Positions 32,838 through 54,137 of a stretch of DNA of 64,000 bases are shown here, piece by piece. The notes below the pieces were generated by a model, which was given only the letters and a program-made list of their open reading frames with translations, was not told the DNA's origin and searched no databases. The position numbers and the translations under genes were made by a program. This DNA comes from Rhizomys pruinosus (Eukaryota > Chordata > Mammalia > Rodentia > Spalacidae): contig VZQC01013287.1 of assembly GCA_009823505.1 (NCBI GenBank), positions 2,526,774-2,590,773 on the forward strand, in the 5' to 3' direction. Positions within the stretch are counted from its first letter, which is position 1. Each line of letters begins with the position of its first letter.

Positions 32838-34105
32838 GTTAACTTCTCAGAGATCTGCCTGCCTCTGCCTCCCAAGAGCTAAGATTAAAGGTATGCACCA
32901 TGAAGCCCAGCATTTTTTTTTTCCTTTTTTTTGAGACTGGGTTTAATGGTCAGTTTGGTTAACTTGACACAAACTAGAGCCACCTAGGAAGGGGGAACCT
33001 AGACTGAAGAATTATTCAGATTGCCATCTGCCTGTGTTTGTGAGGAAATGTCTTATCTGATGATTAATGTGTGAGGGCCCAAATCACTATGGGCCACACA
33101 CCATCCCTAAGCACGTAAGCCTAGGCTATATAAGAAAGCTAGCTGACGACTTAGTGGTTAAGAGCACTGGCTTCTCTAGCAGAGAACCAGGATTTGGTTC
33201 TCAGAACCCACCTCGTGGCTAACAACCATCTGTAATTACAGTTCCAGGGGATCTGAGGGCCTCATCTTGCCTCTGACAGCACTACATGTACATAGTGCAT
33301 TTACATGCAGGCAAGACACTCATATACATAAAAACAATTAAAGCTAGCTGAGCTTGAGCTAGAGAGCCAATAAACTGCATTCCTCCAGTTTGTGCTTCAG
33401 TTCCCGCTTAAGTTCCCATCCTGATTTCCCTCAAAGACAAAAAGTGACCTTAAGTATAAACAGCATAAATTCTTTCTTTCCCTACCTTTTTTTTTTTGTC
33501 ACAGTATTTATCATAGCAACAGAAAGCAAACTAGAATCCAGGGTCTCATGTAGCCCAAGATGGTATGTGGCTGTGGATAACCTTGAACTTTTTGAGGGAA
33601 GAGGGTTTATTTGGTTTACAAGTTGTCCATTGCTAAAGGAACTCAGAGCAGGAACTCAAGGCAGGAACCTGGAGGCAGGAACTCAAGCAGAGTACACGGA
33701 GGAACGCTCAGTCAGTACAGTGCCTCTCTATAATGCATAAAGTTTTGGATTCAGTTCCCAGCACCATATAAAACTGGAGTTGGTATAGGCCTGTAACTCC
33801 AGCACTTGGGAGATGAAGGCAGTAGGAACAGGAAGTTCTGTTGTCTATCCTTAGCTTCTAAAGAGTTCCAGCAATCCCGATTCACAGAGCCCTACTTCCG
33901 GGATATCTTCGTCTTCACTCTGATTTTCCCAGCAACAGTAAGTCACCACGTGAGAGGACAAGGCTGACCACCTAGGCTCCAGAGCCAAATGGGATCATGA
34001 GGACAAAGCCCAAGATGGCAAAAAGATCAACCTTGAACTTCAGACCCTCCGGCTTCCACCTCCTGGGAACTGGGATTAGAGTCTATGGCACCCTGCCTAT
34101 TTTAT
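32838..34105. repeat. Nested repeat cluster
   Basis: A reverse B1 fragment is at 32838-32912. A second reverse B1 is split into 32913-32941, 33540-33590 and 34034-34105. Inside it lies a family X-like element (32942-33539), itself split by a forward B2 (about 33140-33345, target aaagctagctga on both sides). A further insert at about 33590-34033 contains an ID/B1-type unit and is bordered by 'aaccttgaactt' on both sides. Confidence 0.65.
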
Positions 34106-34159
34106 GAGATGGGACCCCAGCCCAGGGCCCCTAGCATTCTAGACAAGCAGTCCACCAAA

Positions 34160-34368
34160 CCTTTTTTTTTTTTTTTTGGTCTTTTCGAGACAGGATCTCC
34201 CTGTAGCCCCAGCTGTCCTGGAACTCACTCTGTAGACCAGGCTGGCCTAGGACTCACAAAGATCTGCCTGCCTCTGCCTCCCAAGTGCTAGAACTAAAGG
34301 CCTGTACCACCACGCCCAGCCAAACATTCTTCAAACAATTTACAATAAATCCGATTGGATTGCCAATC

Positions 34369-34408
<40 letters not shown>

Positions 34409-34545
34409 GTTTGAGACAGGGTCTCTGTAGCCCCAGCTGTCCTGGAACTATGTGGACCAGGATGGCCTTGAACTCAAGAGATCCGCCTGCCTTTGCCTCC
34501 CCAGTCCTGGGATTAAAGGTGTGCACCACCACACCTGGCTACAAG
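34160..34545 (-). repeat. Two B1 SINEs and a (GT)n array
   Basis: Reverse B1 34160-34321; (GT)n at 34371-34406 forming the tail side of a second reverse B1 to 34541. Confidence 0.9.
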
Positions 34546-35503
34546 GATTTGTTTCAATCTAGTAATCTGTATAACCAACTCCTTTAAAATTTATCCATCC
34601 ATCCCTCCATTGTAAAGTGACCACATTAAAATAAAAAAAAAAAATAGCCTCCCACGAATAGGTGGCTTTTAACAATGCCTTTTAAGAAATCGCTCCGAAT
34701 TCTGCCCTTTCTGAATGAAAAAAGCCTTCTAAATCAAACTGAGCCTAGATTTTGAGATCAGTGAGTCGCTAAAGAACCGAGGTCCCTGAAGTCCTGCCTC
34801 GTGGTTAAGAGAAAAAAACCTGTTAAGCCAAGCGTGCTTTGAGGCCCTGCAAAGTGACTAGGATGTAACGCATGTCAGGGTCACAAGGGTCTGAACATGG
34901 AGGGGGGAGTGCAGGGGCGGGCTTCGCCGCCAGAACTCAGTCCCTGACACCTAGGAGTGGGCGAGGGACGCGGAGGGCACAGCGGGCTTTCTTGCAGTCT
35001 TTTCCCCCACCCTTACAATATTAATAAACTACAATAGAAAAACGTGGTTTTCCTTCTGGAGCAGCAACAAGACGAATTCGGAAATGGAGACCGACAAGCG
35101 CTCGAGGGCGGGGCAAGGACGCCAGAAGAAAGGGAAAGGCCTTTTTCTGCCCTGACGCGTGATCACGCGGCTTTCTCCCGACGTGGGCACTCGCCATTGG
35201 TCGTCCCTGGATGACGTAAAGGCTACCGCTGGGCGCGAACGGTGGCGAGGGTGGAGCCGCGTTGGAAGTTGGAGAGGTGCGCGCGCTCCCGCGGCCCGTC
35301 CAATCACCCCCCCTTCACTCTCCGCCCGCCAACCTGCTCGTCCAGTTGCGCTCCGCTTCACCGTGGTCCCGCTCTCTTCGTTGATAGCTCCGCCCCTGAC
35401 AGGCCGGAGGCGCGCGGAAAGCGCGTCACGTGACGACTGGCCCCGCCTCTTCCTCTCGGTCCCATATTGAACTCGAGTTGGAAGAGGCGAGTCCGGTCTC
35501 AAA

Positions 35504-43504
<8,001 letters not shown>

Positions 43505-43618
43505 AAAAACAGCAGAAAAGGGTAGGTATCTTTATAATTTTAAAATGTCATGATGATAAAGAATATGTGGAATTGTTCACTGAGTGTAATAATTTTTTTA
43601 TCCTGTATCATTCAACAG

Positions 43619-44045
43619 GCTACAGTTCTTAGCAGGAGAGAGAGCGAGGAGTTGTCAGGAAAGCTGCAGGTTACTTTGAGACAGTCGTCCCAAATGCATT
43701 AGAGGAACTGTAAAAATCTGCCACAGAAGGAACGATGATCCATAGTCAGAAAAGTTACTGCAGCTTAAACAGGAAACCCTTCTTGTTCAGGACTGTCGTA
43801 GCCACAGTTTGCAAAAAGTGCAGCTATGCAATGTAGTGTCAATTAGATGTACATTCCTGAGGTCTTTTATCTGTTGTAGCTTTGTCTTTTTCTTTTTCTT
43901 TTCATTACATCAGGTATATTGCCCTGTAAATTGTGGTAGTGGTACCAGGAATAAAAAATTAAGGAATTTTTAACTTTTCAATATTTGTGTAGTTCAGTTT
44001 TTCTACATTTTAGTACAGAAACTATAATAAAAATGCAGTTTTGAA
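43619..44045 (+). other. HNRNPA3: HNRNPA3 3'UTR exon, proximal part
   Basis: Begins after acceptor attcaacag. Contains AATAAA signals at 43950-43955 and 44026-44031 that would give short 3'UTR forms. More AATAAA motifs at 44699, 45168, 45319, 45541, 47203 and 47277 could serve longer forms; the true ends are unknown. Confidence 0.8.
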
Positions 44046-47000
44046 GGTTGTGAGTTAACAAGTAAAGAGATCACTGTTAATTACTCTTTTGTATGAATTT
44101 TGCTAAAGTTAACTGTAAAGAAACACCTACTGACTTGCAGTTCAAGGGGAATCTATTCTCCCATTTCCAAAACCATGATACAAATGGGCGCTGACATGTG
44201 GAGAGAATAGATATTTGTATGTTTGCAATGTGTGTTTTAGATAATTAGGATTGGGTAATTAAATTAGCATATTTGTGAATTTAATAGCATTAAGATTACC
44301 TTCGAATGAAAAAGATCTCAAAAGATCCTGTTTGGTTTTGTGCATTTCTTTCAAAATGTAATTATGATTTTAGTGTGTTAGATTTATTGAGTCCCAGCTG
44401 TGCTAAGAAATCTCAAAATTCTGCTTACCTTGGTCACATCTAAACTGCTGCCAATAGTTTTTTGGGGTGTAACGTGTATCTATTGCCCTATATTTGAGAT
44501 TCTTGTGAAAAGGGTAGTGGATGTTTTCCATGTCTCAATTGAACATTCAGTACAGGACCACTAAGTCTGCTGTGTTGTGGCAAACTAGTGGATTGCCTGG
44601 ATTTGTTTTGCTTTTCAAAATTTAAAGCCCAGAAGCCCTTAAATCTAAAGTCACCTTCCTTGGTTTAGGTTTTTCTCTCCACAAGTTTTCAGAGCAAAAG
44701 AATAAAAGACACTCATTGAACACTTCAACTGCCTGGCATGCTTTCCCTGTTTGTACCGTCTACATTTTGCTGAATGAAACCAAGGATAGTTTAGGTATTA
44801 TTGCCCAAAATAATGCAGCAGAAAATGTAGCAGTTGCTTAGCATAAACATCTCACTTTCCAAAGATCTAAATTCAGTTTGGACAGTCTTAAGTTTCTAAA
44901 TTCCCAAAGAACACATGGTTACTTTTTGTATGTATTTCAACCTAAAACATTTTGGTATGAGTTATAGTTTGTTTGGAAGATCCTGGCTGAGAAGAGTTTT
45001 AGATAATAAGGTGGTAATATGAAAAACAATGTCTACTGTTTTGCGCCAGCTAGTGCTTAACAATTTCCCTCAAGCCCTAAGTATGTGCCCTGCTGTTATC
45101 TTTCTTTAGCAGTTGAATATTATACTCAAATTTTTACTTGGTTTTTAAAGTACTAAGAAAAACAAGCAATAAAAAGGGGAATGGGGCGTGCTAGTGTTTG
45201 AATATGCTCTCTTGTTTCTCTAATTCTGTGCCTCTGTGCATTAATATTTGGATGCATGCATTGCCAGCATGAAACTTGGTCTTCACAAATACTGCAGTTT
45301 TTCAAGAAAACTCTCACAAACCAATAAATGTAACAGACAACATTCCATTTGTGAATGGGCATATGTGAATAAGCAGTGTAGAAAATAGGTTCATTAGAAA
45401 ATGATTACATCCTTAATAACTAAAAGTGTGGTTATACAAATGGACACTGTCAATGTTCATAACTTAAACCCTGGGTACCTGGTCAAAATGCTTGGGAAAC
45501 ATTAAAATTGAGCTAATTTGTCTCAAGTTCTTTCATTCATACAATAAAGGTTGAAGGAATGGGGGAGATAACATTTCCTGGTTTTGTTTGTGAAATTGTT
45601 TGATACAACCTTGACAGTATCCTTTAATGTCATGAGGTCAATTGTATTGTTAACCAACTTTATGTTCTGGAATTAGTTTAATAGTGAAAACATTTTCAGT
45701 AAGTTGATGTTTACAACCTATAAGCAGGTGAAATCTGTATGTGACCTGTTTATAAGTTGTACTAGGCTAGCTTTTGTGAACAGTGTGGAAAAGTAAGCCA
45801 TGAGGAGAGCGATTTAACCAGCTTTAAAGGACTTAAGATGTGCTTTCTAAGCACAGTGTGGATCAAAGAAAACTCACTAAGACAGGACTTCAGCAGCCTT
45901 TTGAGTATGGACAAGTCAGCATAAATAAAGAATGAGAAGGCAGCAGCAGCAAGAGCTTCAACTACAGAGAAGTGGAGGCATAAGATACTATGATACTAGT
46001 GAGCAACTTTACAAAAGCTAGTTAAATCTGCTTATTACAACTGACATATCTGAAGAAAGTAGGAGGAAGGAGCTTCGCCTTTTGGAACGTCAATGAGATA
46101 GTTGCCACAGTCACTAGGTCTAGCATTTAGACCTGCAAGGAAGGGCAATAAGCATTGGGTAAGGCTTGAATTTGATTTTTTTCACTAATTAAAGAGTAAT
46201 TTTTTGTAAAGCAAGGTAAGAGTAATCTTTTTGATTTGCAGGTTGAATGAGAACCCTACTTGCCTAAATGAGGAATGTCTTTCCTACCATCTTAAATACG
46301 AAGGTTTCTGGCTGGGTAAGATTTGTAGCTCACAGTAAAACTGATGACAGTTTATTTCTCTACAAATCTGTATCATAGATTAAAACATCACCCCCTTTCT
46401 AGTAGGTACATCTGCAAAATTCCAAGCTGAAAATTTTCTCTTGGTACCCTGTTAAACACATTTTAAAGCTTTTTATGCAGTTTAAAATTCTTCAGTGGCC
46501 ACATGTGTGTTCATCTTGAACCATATGAGGCTTTTTTGCGTGTATATGGTAAAGTCAGTTTTTCATAAGGGAAGAAAGCAAAGTCAACTTTTCTAAAAAT
46601 GGTTTTTATAGTACACGTGATTTCTAAGATTAAGCTACTAGTTCCCATCCTAGGAAAAAATTTCCTTCACTTGAACTTTTGCAATTATCAGATAATTAAT
46701 ACAGGTTTTTTTTTTTTATTCCTCAAAATTCATTGATATGTAAGTTCAGAATTATCTGGGTCAGTAGCGAGTCTTTGTATCATCTTTCAATCAGAAACCA
46801 TCTAATTTACACTTAAGTTCCTTAAGCATCTTCCAAAAGATCAGTTTGGTTACCATTAATCTGTAGATTGATCATAAGGGCTAATTTTGCTGCCCCAAAG
46901 GGCTTATTTAAAAATTATTTAATTCAGTTTACTTTTTAATAAAACTACAAGGGACAGAGTCAAAATAATAGTTTCTAAATTGCAAGTCCCATTTCCTACA

Positions 47001-48119
47001 CCAGCAGGGATACCCTACATAAACAGGAAGTTGGCTGGAGCGTATTCCCAGGAAAATGTCTTTAAATCAGGACTGAATTTCCACAAACCATAGTTACTAA
47101 ATAAGGTAACAGTCTTTCAATCACAAAATTCCTGATGGAGTTTTGGAGAAATAACATTTTCTATGATGAACATTGTTCTTTTAAGGGCATTTCCTTTTCC
47201 TTTATGAAATAAAATAATTTTTACCTAATATAGTTCACTGTCATTTCTGAACAGTAGCATTTTAGGTTTGTTGCAACAATAAACAATAGTGAGGGAGATT
47301 TTGTTCTACCTGTAGGATACTGCTTCCAGTTCATATTTAAAAGCTGCATTTACACTAAAAGGGAAAGCATGGTAAAGTTCATTTAGTAGGAACTAAAGAG
47401 AAACAACAGACTTGGTTTTAAAGAGTTCTAGTATGTCACAAATTGAAGTTCTGATGACAGTATCACTGAGTGGCATTCACAAAGCAGTGAATAAGCATGC
47501 TGATGTGCAAGCAGTAACCTAAGGATTGTTATGTTAGCCTAAAGTATTCAGTTTTAAACTCTAAATGTTACTTGGGTTTTAAGACATCACAGGTGGTCTG
47601 TAATGGATTTGATTGTTTCATTTGTAGTATAATGAAATGTTTACAGAAAGATAACTTTTTCATTAAAATATTTTTAGCAATGTGTGTGTGGTTTTATCAC
47701 TTTGCAATATTGTGATTTAAGTGGGTAATTTTAGATTCTAATAGGAAATGTAGGGTGAGCCTTTATATAATGTATAAAGTTTATCTTAATTCTATTAAAT
47801 GGAAAATAAAATTGGGAAATTAAGAACACGGGTCTCAAAGGACAACACATGAAATAATTGAGTGATGTAGAGTTTTTGAACTTTAAGGTGTGGGGGTGAG
47901 ATAATTAGGTCTAAGTGAATTCCTGAAGGTGTAGTTCTGCACATTAAGAACTGTGGTGTAACTTGGGACATTGGTTGAACATAACAGTGAAGGTGAATGG
48001 GGGAAAGAAGCTAACCTGAAACCACTGCAGCTTAACCCTTAACCCAAGCAAAGGGAATGTGGTTACAGTTACTGTGGATTGGTTTGCTGACATTGTGTGT
48101 GTCCATCTCTAGCTGCACC

Positions 48120-48240
48120 TTTATCCTTTTTGACCTTCGGGACAGTCTAGCCATGGAACCCAAGCTTCCCTCAGACCTGTGATCTCCCTGCCCCAGCCTC
48201 CTGAGTGCTGGGACCTTGGGGGTACTTTCTCACACATGAG
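48120..48240 (-). repeat. B1-like SINE, old
   Basis: 'tcgggacagtctagccatgg' and 'ccagcctcctgagtgctggg'. Confidence 0.55.
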
Positions 48241-48380
48241 TTCGTCTACTAAGTGAATTAATCCTGACAGCGTGGGTTATGATTTGCAGCTGTTTCTAGA
48301 GTTGTAGGAGGAATTCAAACACTGGTTTCACAATCTGAAATGTGTGCCCTACTTTGAGTTTTGCTAAAATCAAGAATGGG

Positions 48381-48631
48381 TGTGGGAAAACTTAGTTAAG
48401 ATGGGTGGGATTCTAAGCCAATGGTACCTCCCTGGCCAGGCAAAAGATTTAGCATTCGGCCCTGAGAATTGAATCATGATGGATATTTAAGCAGACATGA
48501 TGGAATAAAATTTCGATCTGCATTTGAACCTCAACCTGCGTACACGTGGTGTGCTTTCCTGTGCGTATTTTCCACATGGGTCGTCCCAGGATTAAGTGGG
48601 CCCCGCCACAAATCTCGGCAGCGACACCACA
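48381..48631 (+). mobile_element. Solo LTR with 6-bp target duplication (ERVK-like)
   Basis: 251 bp bounded by tgtggg...caccaca and flanked by aatggg on both sides (48375-48380 and 48632-48637). Inside lie, in order, CCAAT (48418-48422), a TATA-like gatatttaag (from 48482) and AATAAA (48504-48509), then a CG-containing R-U5. Six-base duplications are typical of ERVK integrations. No internal retroviral sequence remains. Confidence 0.72.
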
Positions 48632-48693
48632 AATGGGCTTAAGTATATTTGCTTTTCTCAGGGTGAAAGTGCCTGTATAATGCCAAATACTGA

Positions 48694-48765
48694 GAGCTAG
48701 GATTGTGGATCAGTGGCAGTGTTTGCCTAGCATACCCAAGGCCCTGAGTTCATCTTCAGCACACA
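48694..48765 (+). repeat. ID SINE
   Basis: 'attgtggatcagtggcagtg', 'tgcctagcatacccaaggcc', 'ttcatcttcagcacac'. Confidence 0.65.
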
Positions 48766-49054
48766 AATCCCTGAACACTTGCCAAATAGGCAATGGAATT
48801 TGAAATCCTTCATGAACCTACCATGTCTTAAATTGATCTTCAGTGTTTCTTTTGTCAAAAGTGTCCTTTTATACACTGAGTTGATTTACCTTTGGGTTGA
48901 CTATACTGCGTTAAGATATAGGGGAAGTTTAAAAAAAAAAAAGGTTAAGAACAGGGATATGTTAATTGCATACTCAGAGCTTCAGAGAATTTGCCCATGC
49001 CATTCAGATCCCAAAGCTAGTTGGTAAGGAAATGGCAAACCAAGCTGTGGGAGA

Positions 49055-50120
49055 GGTTTTCTGTAAAACAATTTGTGTTTTGCTTGCATGTATGTAATTG
49101 CACTTATGCTGTGTAATTCCAGTCAGGAGAGGGTGTTGGATTCCCTGGAACTGGAATTAATGGACAGTTAGTGCCTATGTGGGTGCTGGAAACTGAACCC
49201 AAGTTCTCTGTAAGAGCAGCCAGTATGCCTAATCACTGAGCCACCTTTCCAGACCTATGGGGAGCAGTTTTGAGTCTTGGAATGTGGGTAAATATTGCAG
49301 GTTACCCACTAACTTCTGGTGGTAGGAACAGGGTTTCCTATAGCCCCAGCTTGGCTGGCCTGAAACCAACATGCATGCCTGTGAATAATGGGTCTTAAAT
49401 GGTGTGTGCCACTCTGCCCAGTCGTTGCCATTTTTAATGTTTTTTTGTGTGTTTTGCCTGCGTGTAGGTAAGTAGTGTCTGCAGTGCCTAAAGAGGCCAA
49501 AGGAATGTGTTGGATCCTCTGGAACCTGAGTTACAGATGGTTGTTAGCTGCCATGTGGGTGCTGGGACTCTAACCTGCTTTCTTTGGCAGGATAGCCAGT
49601 GTTCTTAGCCACTAAGCCATCCTTTCTCCAGCTCCCTGCCATTGTATTTTTAGATGGCTTTAAAATGGTCAGTTGACAAACCGGGCGTGGTGGCGCACGC
49701 CTTTAATCCTAGCACTTGGGAGGCAGAGGCAGGCGGATCTTTGTGAGTTCAAGGCCAGCCTGGTCTACAGAGTGAGTTCCAGGACAGCTGGGGCTACAGG
49801 GAGACCCAGTCTCACTGGATAGCCCAAGTTGGCCTCCCAACTGTTGGTAATCCCGTGTCTTCAACCTGAACACAGCTAGGTAACCTAGGTGAGGTGTTTA
49901 TACACATAAATTGTAGGACTTGAAAGTAGTCAGATGCGGCTCAAGAGCACCAACTTCTCTTGCAGAGGATTGGGGTTCAATTCCCAGCACCTACATGGCA
50001 GCTAAGAGCTGTCTTTTAACTCCAGTTCCAGGGGAATCCAGACACCCTCTTCTGACTGCTACAGCATTGCATGACATGGGTGCACAAACCTACATGCAGA
50101 CAATACACTCATAAGAAAGT
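49055..50120. repeat. SINE cluster: B2 (-), B1-like (-), B2 (-), B1 (+), B2 (+)
   Basis: B2 49060-49255; B1-like 49310-49425; B2 49435-49635; B1 49681-49812; B2 49930-50120. Confidence 0.82.
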
Positions 50121-50329
50121 AATTATCAGAGTGTTTTGTTGCCAAGGAATAGGCAGCCTTATTAAATCCTGATTTTCTTTGGTGGGTCTGGCTTAACACC
50201 TTAGACTGTTACGTAAAAAACATTTTGAGGTTGCAACTAATTTAAAACTGCTAAAGTCATTAGCACTGTCAGGTACCAGTCTTGAAGAAATGTTCTTTTA
50301 TGAAATATTAAAAATAACTTACTAATGTG

Positions 50330-51010
50330 GAGGTAGCTCATTGGGTAAGAGCACTTCCTGCTCAGAGTTAGAGCAAACAAGTTGAGTTAGGAATTCCTAA
50401 CATCCACATTCAAAAAAAAAAAAAAAAAGCCAGTCTTAGCCACACATGCCTGTAATCACAACACTATGAAGTACAGAACTGGGATTTCTAGGGCTTGCTG
50501 CCTGCTTAAATGTAGGTTCAGTGAAGAGACCAGTTGTGGAGGGAATAAGGGTGAATGGCAGAGCAGGATGCTGAAATTCCTTGCCATTCATGTGCATATG
50601 CCACACAACAAAATTGAGACCTTTGATTTAGGTTAAGTTCATGCAAAAATTGAGAGTACACTCAGGTTAAATGTGAATTTGGAATTTTAAAGTTGCCTAC
50701 CAAAAACGGTTTCCAGTGTGGTTTTGATTCTAAAATTGTAATGGGTGATGGTTTGAACACTGGTTTTCCTCCAATATTGAAGTCTTAACAGTCATTAAAC
50801 TTTTTCTCATTTTTCCAGTAATATCAACTAAAACTGTCTTTAAAGTGGGGAGAATGTGTTTTGATCCATAATCACAGAGTAAACATTTTAGTCTCACTAG
50901 CCCCAGCTGGCCTGTAACTTGCTATGTGGATCAGGCCAATCTTGAACTCAGAGATCACCTGCTCTGTCTCCTAGGTGCTGGGATTAAAGCCATCCACCAT
51001 CACACTCAGC
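50330..51010. repeat. B2/ID-like (+) with A run, and B1-like (-)
   Basis: Degraded tRNA-type SINE 50330-50470 containing an A run at 50412-50428; reverse B1-like unit 50890-51010. 50470-50890 is unassigned. Confidence 0.6.
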
Positions 51011-51945
51011 ATCATAATCACAGAAATTAAGGGTACAGTCGACATCTTAACAGCACCTCATTCACTCAAAAACATGGTCCTAAAAAACCTCAGGAAGAAA
51101 ACAGGATTAAGGTATCTAAGATGTCTGACATCAGTAACCCCAAACGTGCATGTTGCAGCCCGCAGAATTGAACTTAAAACAGGTGAAGTAAGGTTTAAGA
51201 GTTGATGAACTAGATTTGAACAGGTCAACTAGTTCTAAGTGTAGTACCTAAATGCAGAAGAGAAATTTTAGAACCTTGTCTTTGGTGGCTATGTGGTAAG
51301 CTAGGATTTGTGTAAAAAATTAAACCCAAGTCTACATACAGCACTTACTACCCAAAACACTATTTTAGATACTTCAAGGTACTGTTAATGGTCAGTTATT
51401 TTGTATGAAGCCCAGAATCTTTCCAGGTTGGACTAATGTGGATGGATGAAGTGTGTGCTTCTGCCTGTTCAGCCAATTCCAGGTGCTCCAAGTGCAGTTG
51501 TCCGTAAGATTCCTGTAATAGTTTTGTCATCTGAATAGTTTCTTCTCCATCTGTACCATAGCTCCAGAGGACAGTATGAGACTCAGGACATATATACTAT
51601 TTCGAATCCCAGATCCACTGTCCTTTCAAGTCATTTCAACTGGAGCCTTCGAGTCATGGGGTCATACATATTCTTACTGAGCTACTTTAGTTTCACATAG
51701 TAACAAAGACAAGGTTCAAAGAAAATGAGCAAAGCACCCATTTACACAGTGCTTACAGTAGCTGTAGAATGTATTTCCACTTTACAGATGAGACTGAGGG
51801 CTAAAGTGAGTTGCTGGAGCACAGTCTGGTGCCAGGGGTTGGTGGGCCTCTACACATACATTGCTTAGCACAGACTGATGGGACTCTTTGAGGAGGATGG
51901 TTTACAACGTAATCGCTATTAACTCAAGTGACTCTCCATTCCCCC
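51011..51945. other. Intergenic, no gene seen
   Basis: Unique-looking sequence between the two convergent genes; short frames only. Confidence 0.5.
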
Positions 51946-51949
51946 CCCA

Positions 51950-52355
51950 CCGCCTTTTTCTGTCTTTTTGAGATGGTCTCCTCACAGCCCCAGCTGTCCT
52001 GAAACTCACTTTGTAGACCAGGCTGGTCTTGAACTCACAGAGATCCACCTGCCTCTGCCTCCTGAGTGCTGGGATTAAAGGCATGTGACACCATGCCTGG
52101 CTCTCCTCCCCACTTTTCAAAACACACCTGTTCAACTTGTTTCATATATATATATCAGAGCTTTCACTTATGACAAACCTGCCTTGTTAGTGTGCCACTA
52201 TACTCAGCTCCCAACACTTCAAAAGGCAAAAAGCAGCAGGGCGTGGTGGAGCACACCTTTAATCCTAGCCCTTGGGAGGCAGAGGTAGGCAGATCTTTGA
52301 GTTCTGGGCTACAGGGAGGCCCTGTGGCTCTAAAAGGGACAAAAAAGACAAAAAA
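51950..52355. repeat. B1 (-) and B1 (+) SINEs
   Basis: Reverse B1 51950-52105; forward B1 52235-52355 with an A tail. Confidence 0.88.
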
Positions 52356-52419
52356 AAAAAAGAAAAAGTTAAACTACAGAAGTGGCTTATGGAAAGCTCT
52401 TAAAGGCTTTTTTGGTTTT

Positions 52420-52676
52420 TTTGGGTGCTTTTCAGACAGGGGCTCCCTATAGCCCCAGCTGGGCTGGACTCACGCTGTAGACCAGGCTTGGCCTTGAAAT
52501 CACAGAGATCCACCTTCTTCTGCCTGCCCCATTGCTAATGATGTAAAGGCGTGGCACCACCATCCAGGCTTAAAGACAGTTCCTAGCCACCATGTGGGTG
52601 GGAATTGAAACTGGGTCCTCTGTCGACCTGCAAGAGCATCCGTGCTCCTTAACGCTGAGCCTCTCTCCAGCCCCCA
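52420..52676 (-). repeat. Chimeric B2-B1 SINE, copy E (error-rich)
   Basis: Reverse B1 with indels (52430-52568) joined to the B2 head ending 'ctctctccagccccc'. Sense joint: 'ggctaggaactgtctttaa' then 'gcctggatgg'. Confidence 0.82.
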
Positions 52677-52679
52677 AAG

Positions 52680-54137
52680 TTGTTTTTTTTTTTTTTTTTT
52701 TTTTTAAAATAATAAAATTGTTTTTTTAAAGGGGCAGGGGTTGCAAGGTGGCATATTTTAAACTTTTGTTTTTATGTGTTGACTTTTTACGGGGGTGAAG
52801 TGGGGGGTTAAGTGCACCGCCATGAAGGCCTATTGGAGGCAGAAGAGGGCATCAGATACCCTGGAACTGAAATTATAACTGGCTATTAGCTATCATGTGG
52901 GTGCTGGAAATTGAACCCAGGTCCTCTGGAAGAACAGCAGATACTCTTAACTGCTGGGCCATCTCTTCAGGCACAGGCTTTGTTTTTGAATCCTCTACAT
53001 GTCTGTTGGTCACAATATGTCCCTGTATATGAGTCAGTTTTCCCATGTCTATCATTTCTGTTCCTATTCAGTTGACTATTAGAAAATTTTTAATTTTGGT
53101 TGTGAAATGCAAAATTCAGTACTTTCTTTTTTTTTTTAATATATATTATCTTGTATGTGTATGAATGTACTGTTCTGCATGAGGTTGGGTGCACCCGTGT
53201 CTGCAATGCCGCGGAGGTCAGAAGAGGTGTCGGATTCCCTGGAACTGGAGTTCTCCTTGAATTGGATTACAGAGGGTTCTTAGCCGCCTTGTGGGTTGCT
53301 GGGGATCGAACGCGGGGCTCCGTGCAAGAGTGTCGGTGCTTTTAAACCGCTAGGCAATCTCTCCAGTCCCAAAATTCAGTACTTTTATCTCTGCGTGGAG
53401 TCTAGAACAGAGACCAATCATCTGGTAGGAACCTCCACTTGGTATCCATTACTAAACAGGAGCCCTAAGTATTGTCCACTACCTTCTATCTTTTTATAAC
53501 TTTATTTTGCTATCTTCAGCCAGTCCTATTCAAACCAGCCTTGGTCTTTGGAATTGCTATGTTCAGAGCACCAGAGCCCTGAGCTAATAGAGTGGCTTGA
53601 CCTGTATCTTCAGACGTTACAAACTTTTTAAAAAAATTTTTAAATATTGTTATTTATTAATTTCTTTTTGTATGTGTATAGCAATGGTACTGTCTGCATG
53701 CAAGTCTGTGCACCCGTGTCGTGCAACGCCGCGGAGGTCAGAAGAGGGTCTCGGATTCCCCTGGAACTGGAGTTCTCCTGGAATTGGAGCTTCAGACGGT
53801 TCTCAGCCGCCATGTGGGTGCTGGGGATCGAACCCGGGTCCTCTGTAAGAGCGGTCGGCACTCTTAACCGCTAGGCCATCTCTCCAGCCCCAGACGTTAC
53901 AAACTTTTAAGTTGCAATGCTTTTAATTTCTCCCCTTCAATACCACTTTATTTGACTTAACATTTTTACTTTGAGTGTATTGCCTGTATGTATGTTAAGT
54001 GCACCCATATCATGCAATGCCCTTGGAGGCCAGAAGAGGGTGTCAGATCCCCTGGACTTGGAGTTAGAGACAGCTACCATGTGGGGGCTGGGAACTGAAC
54101 TTGGGTCCTCTGCAAGAGCAGCCATCTCTCTAGCCTC
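52680..54137 (-). repeat. Four reverse B2 SINEs
   Basis: 52770-52975; 53130-53370 (error-rich, target aaaattcagtactttt on both sides); 53629-53890 (target cagacgttacaaactttt at 53611-53628 and 53891-53908); 53960-54137 (older). A T run is at 52682-52705. Confidence 0.88.

Noticed and set aside
33960..34033. Short coding-like stretch (AKWDHEDKAQDGKKINLEL)
   Set aside because: Looks protein-like, but is only about 20 codons with no match I could name and runs into a B1.
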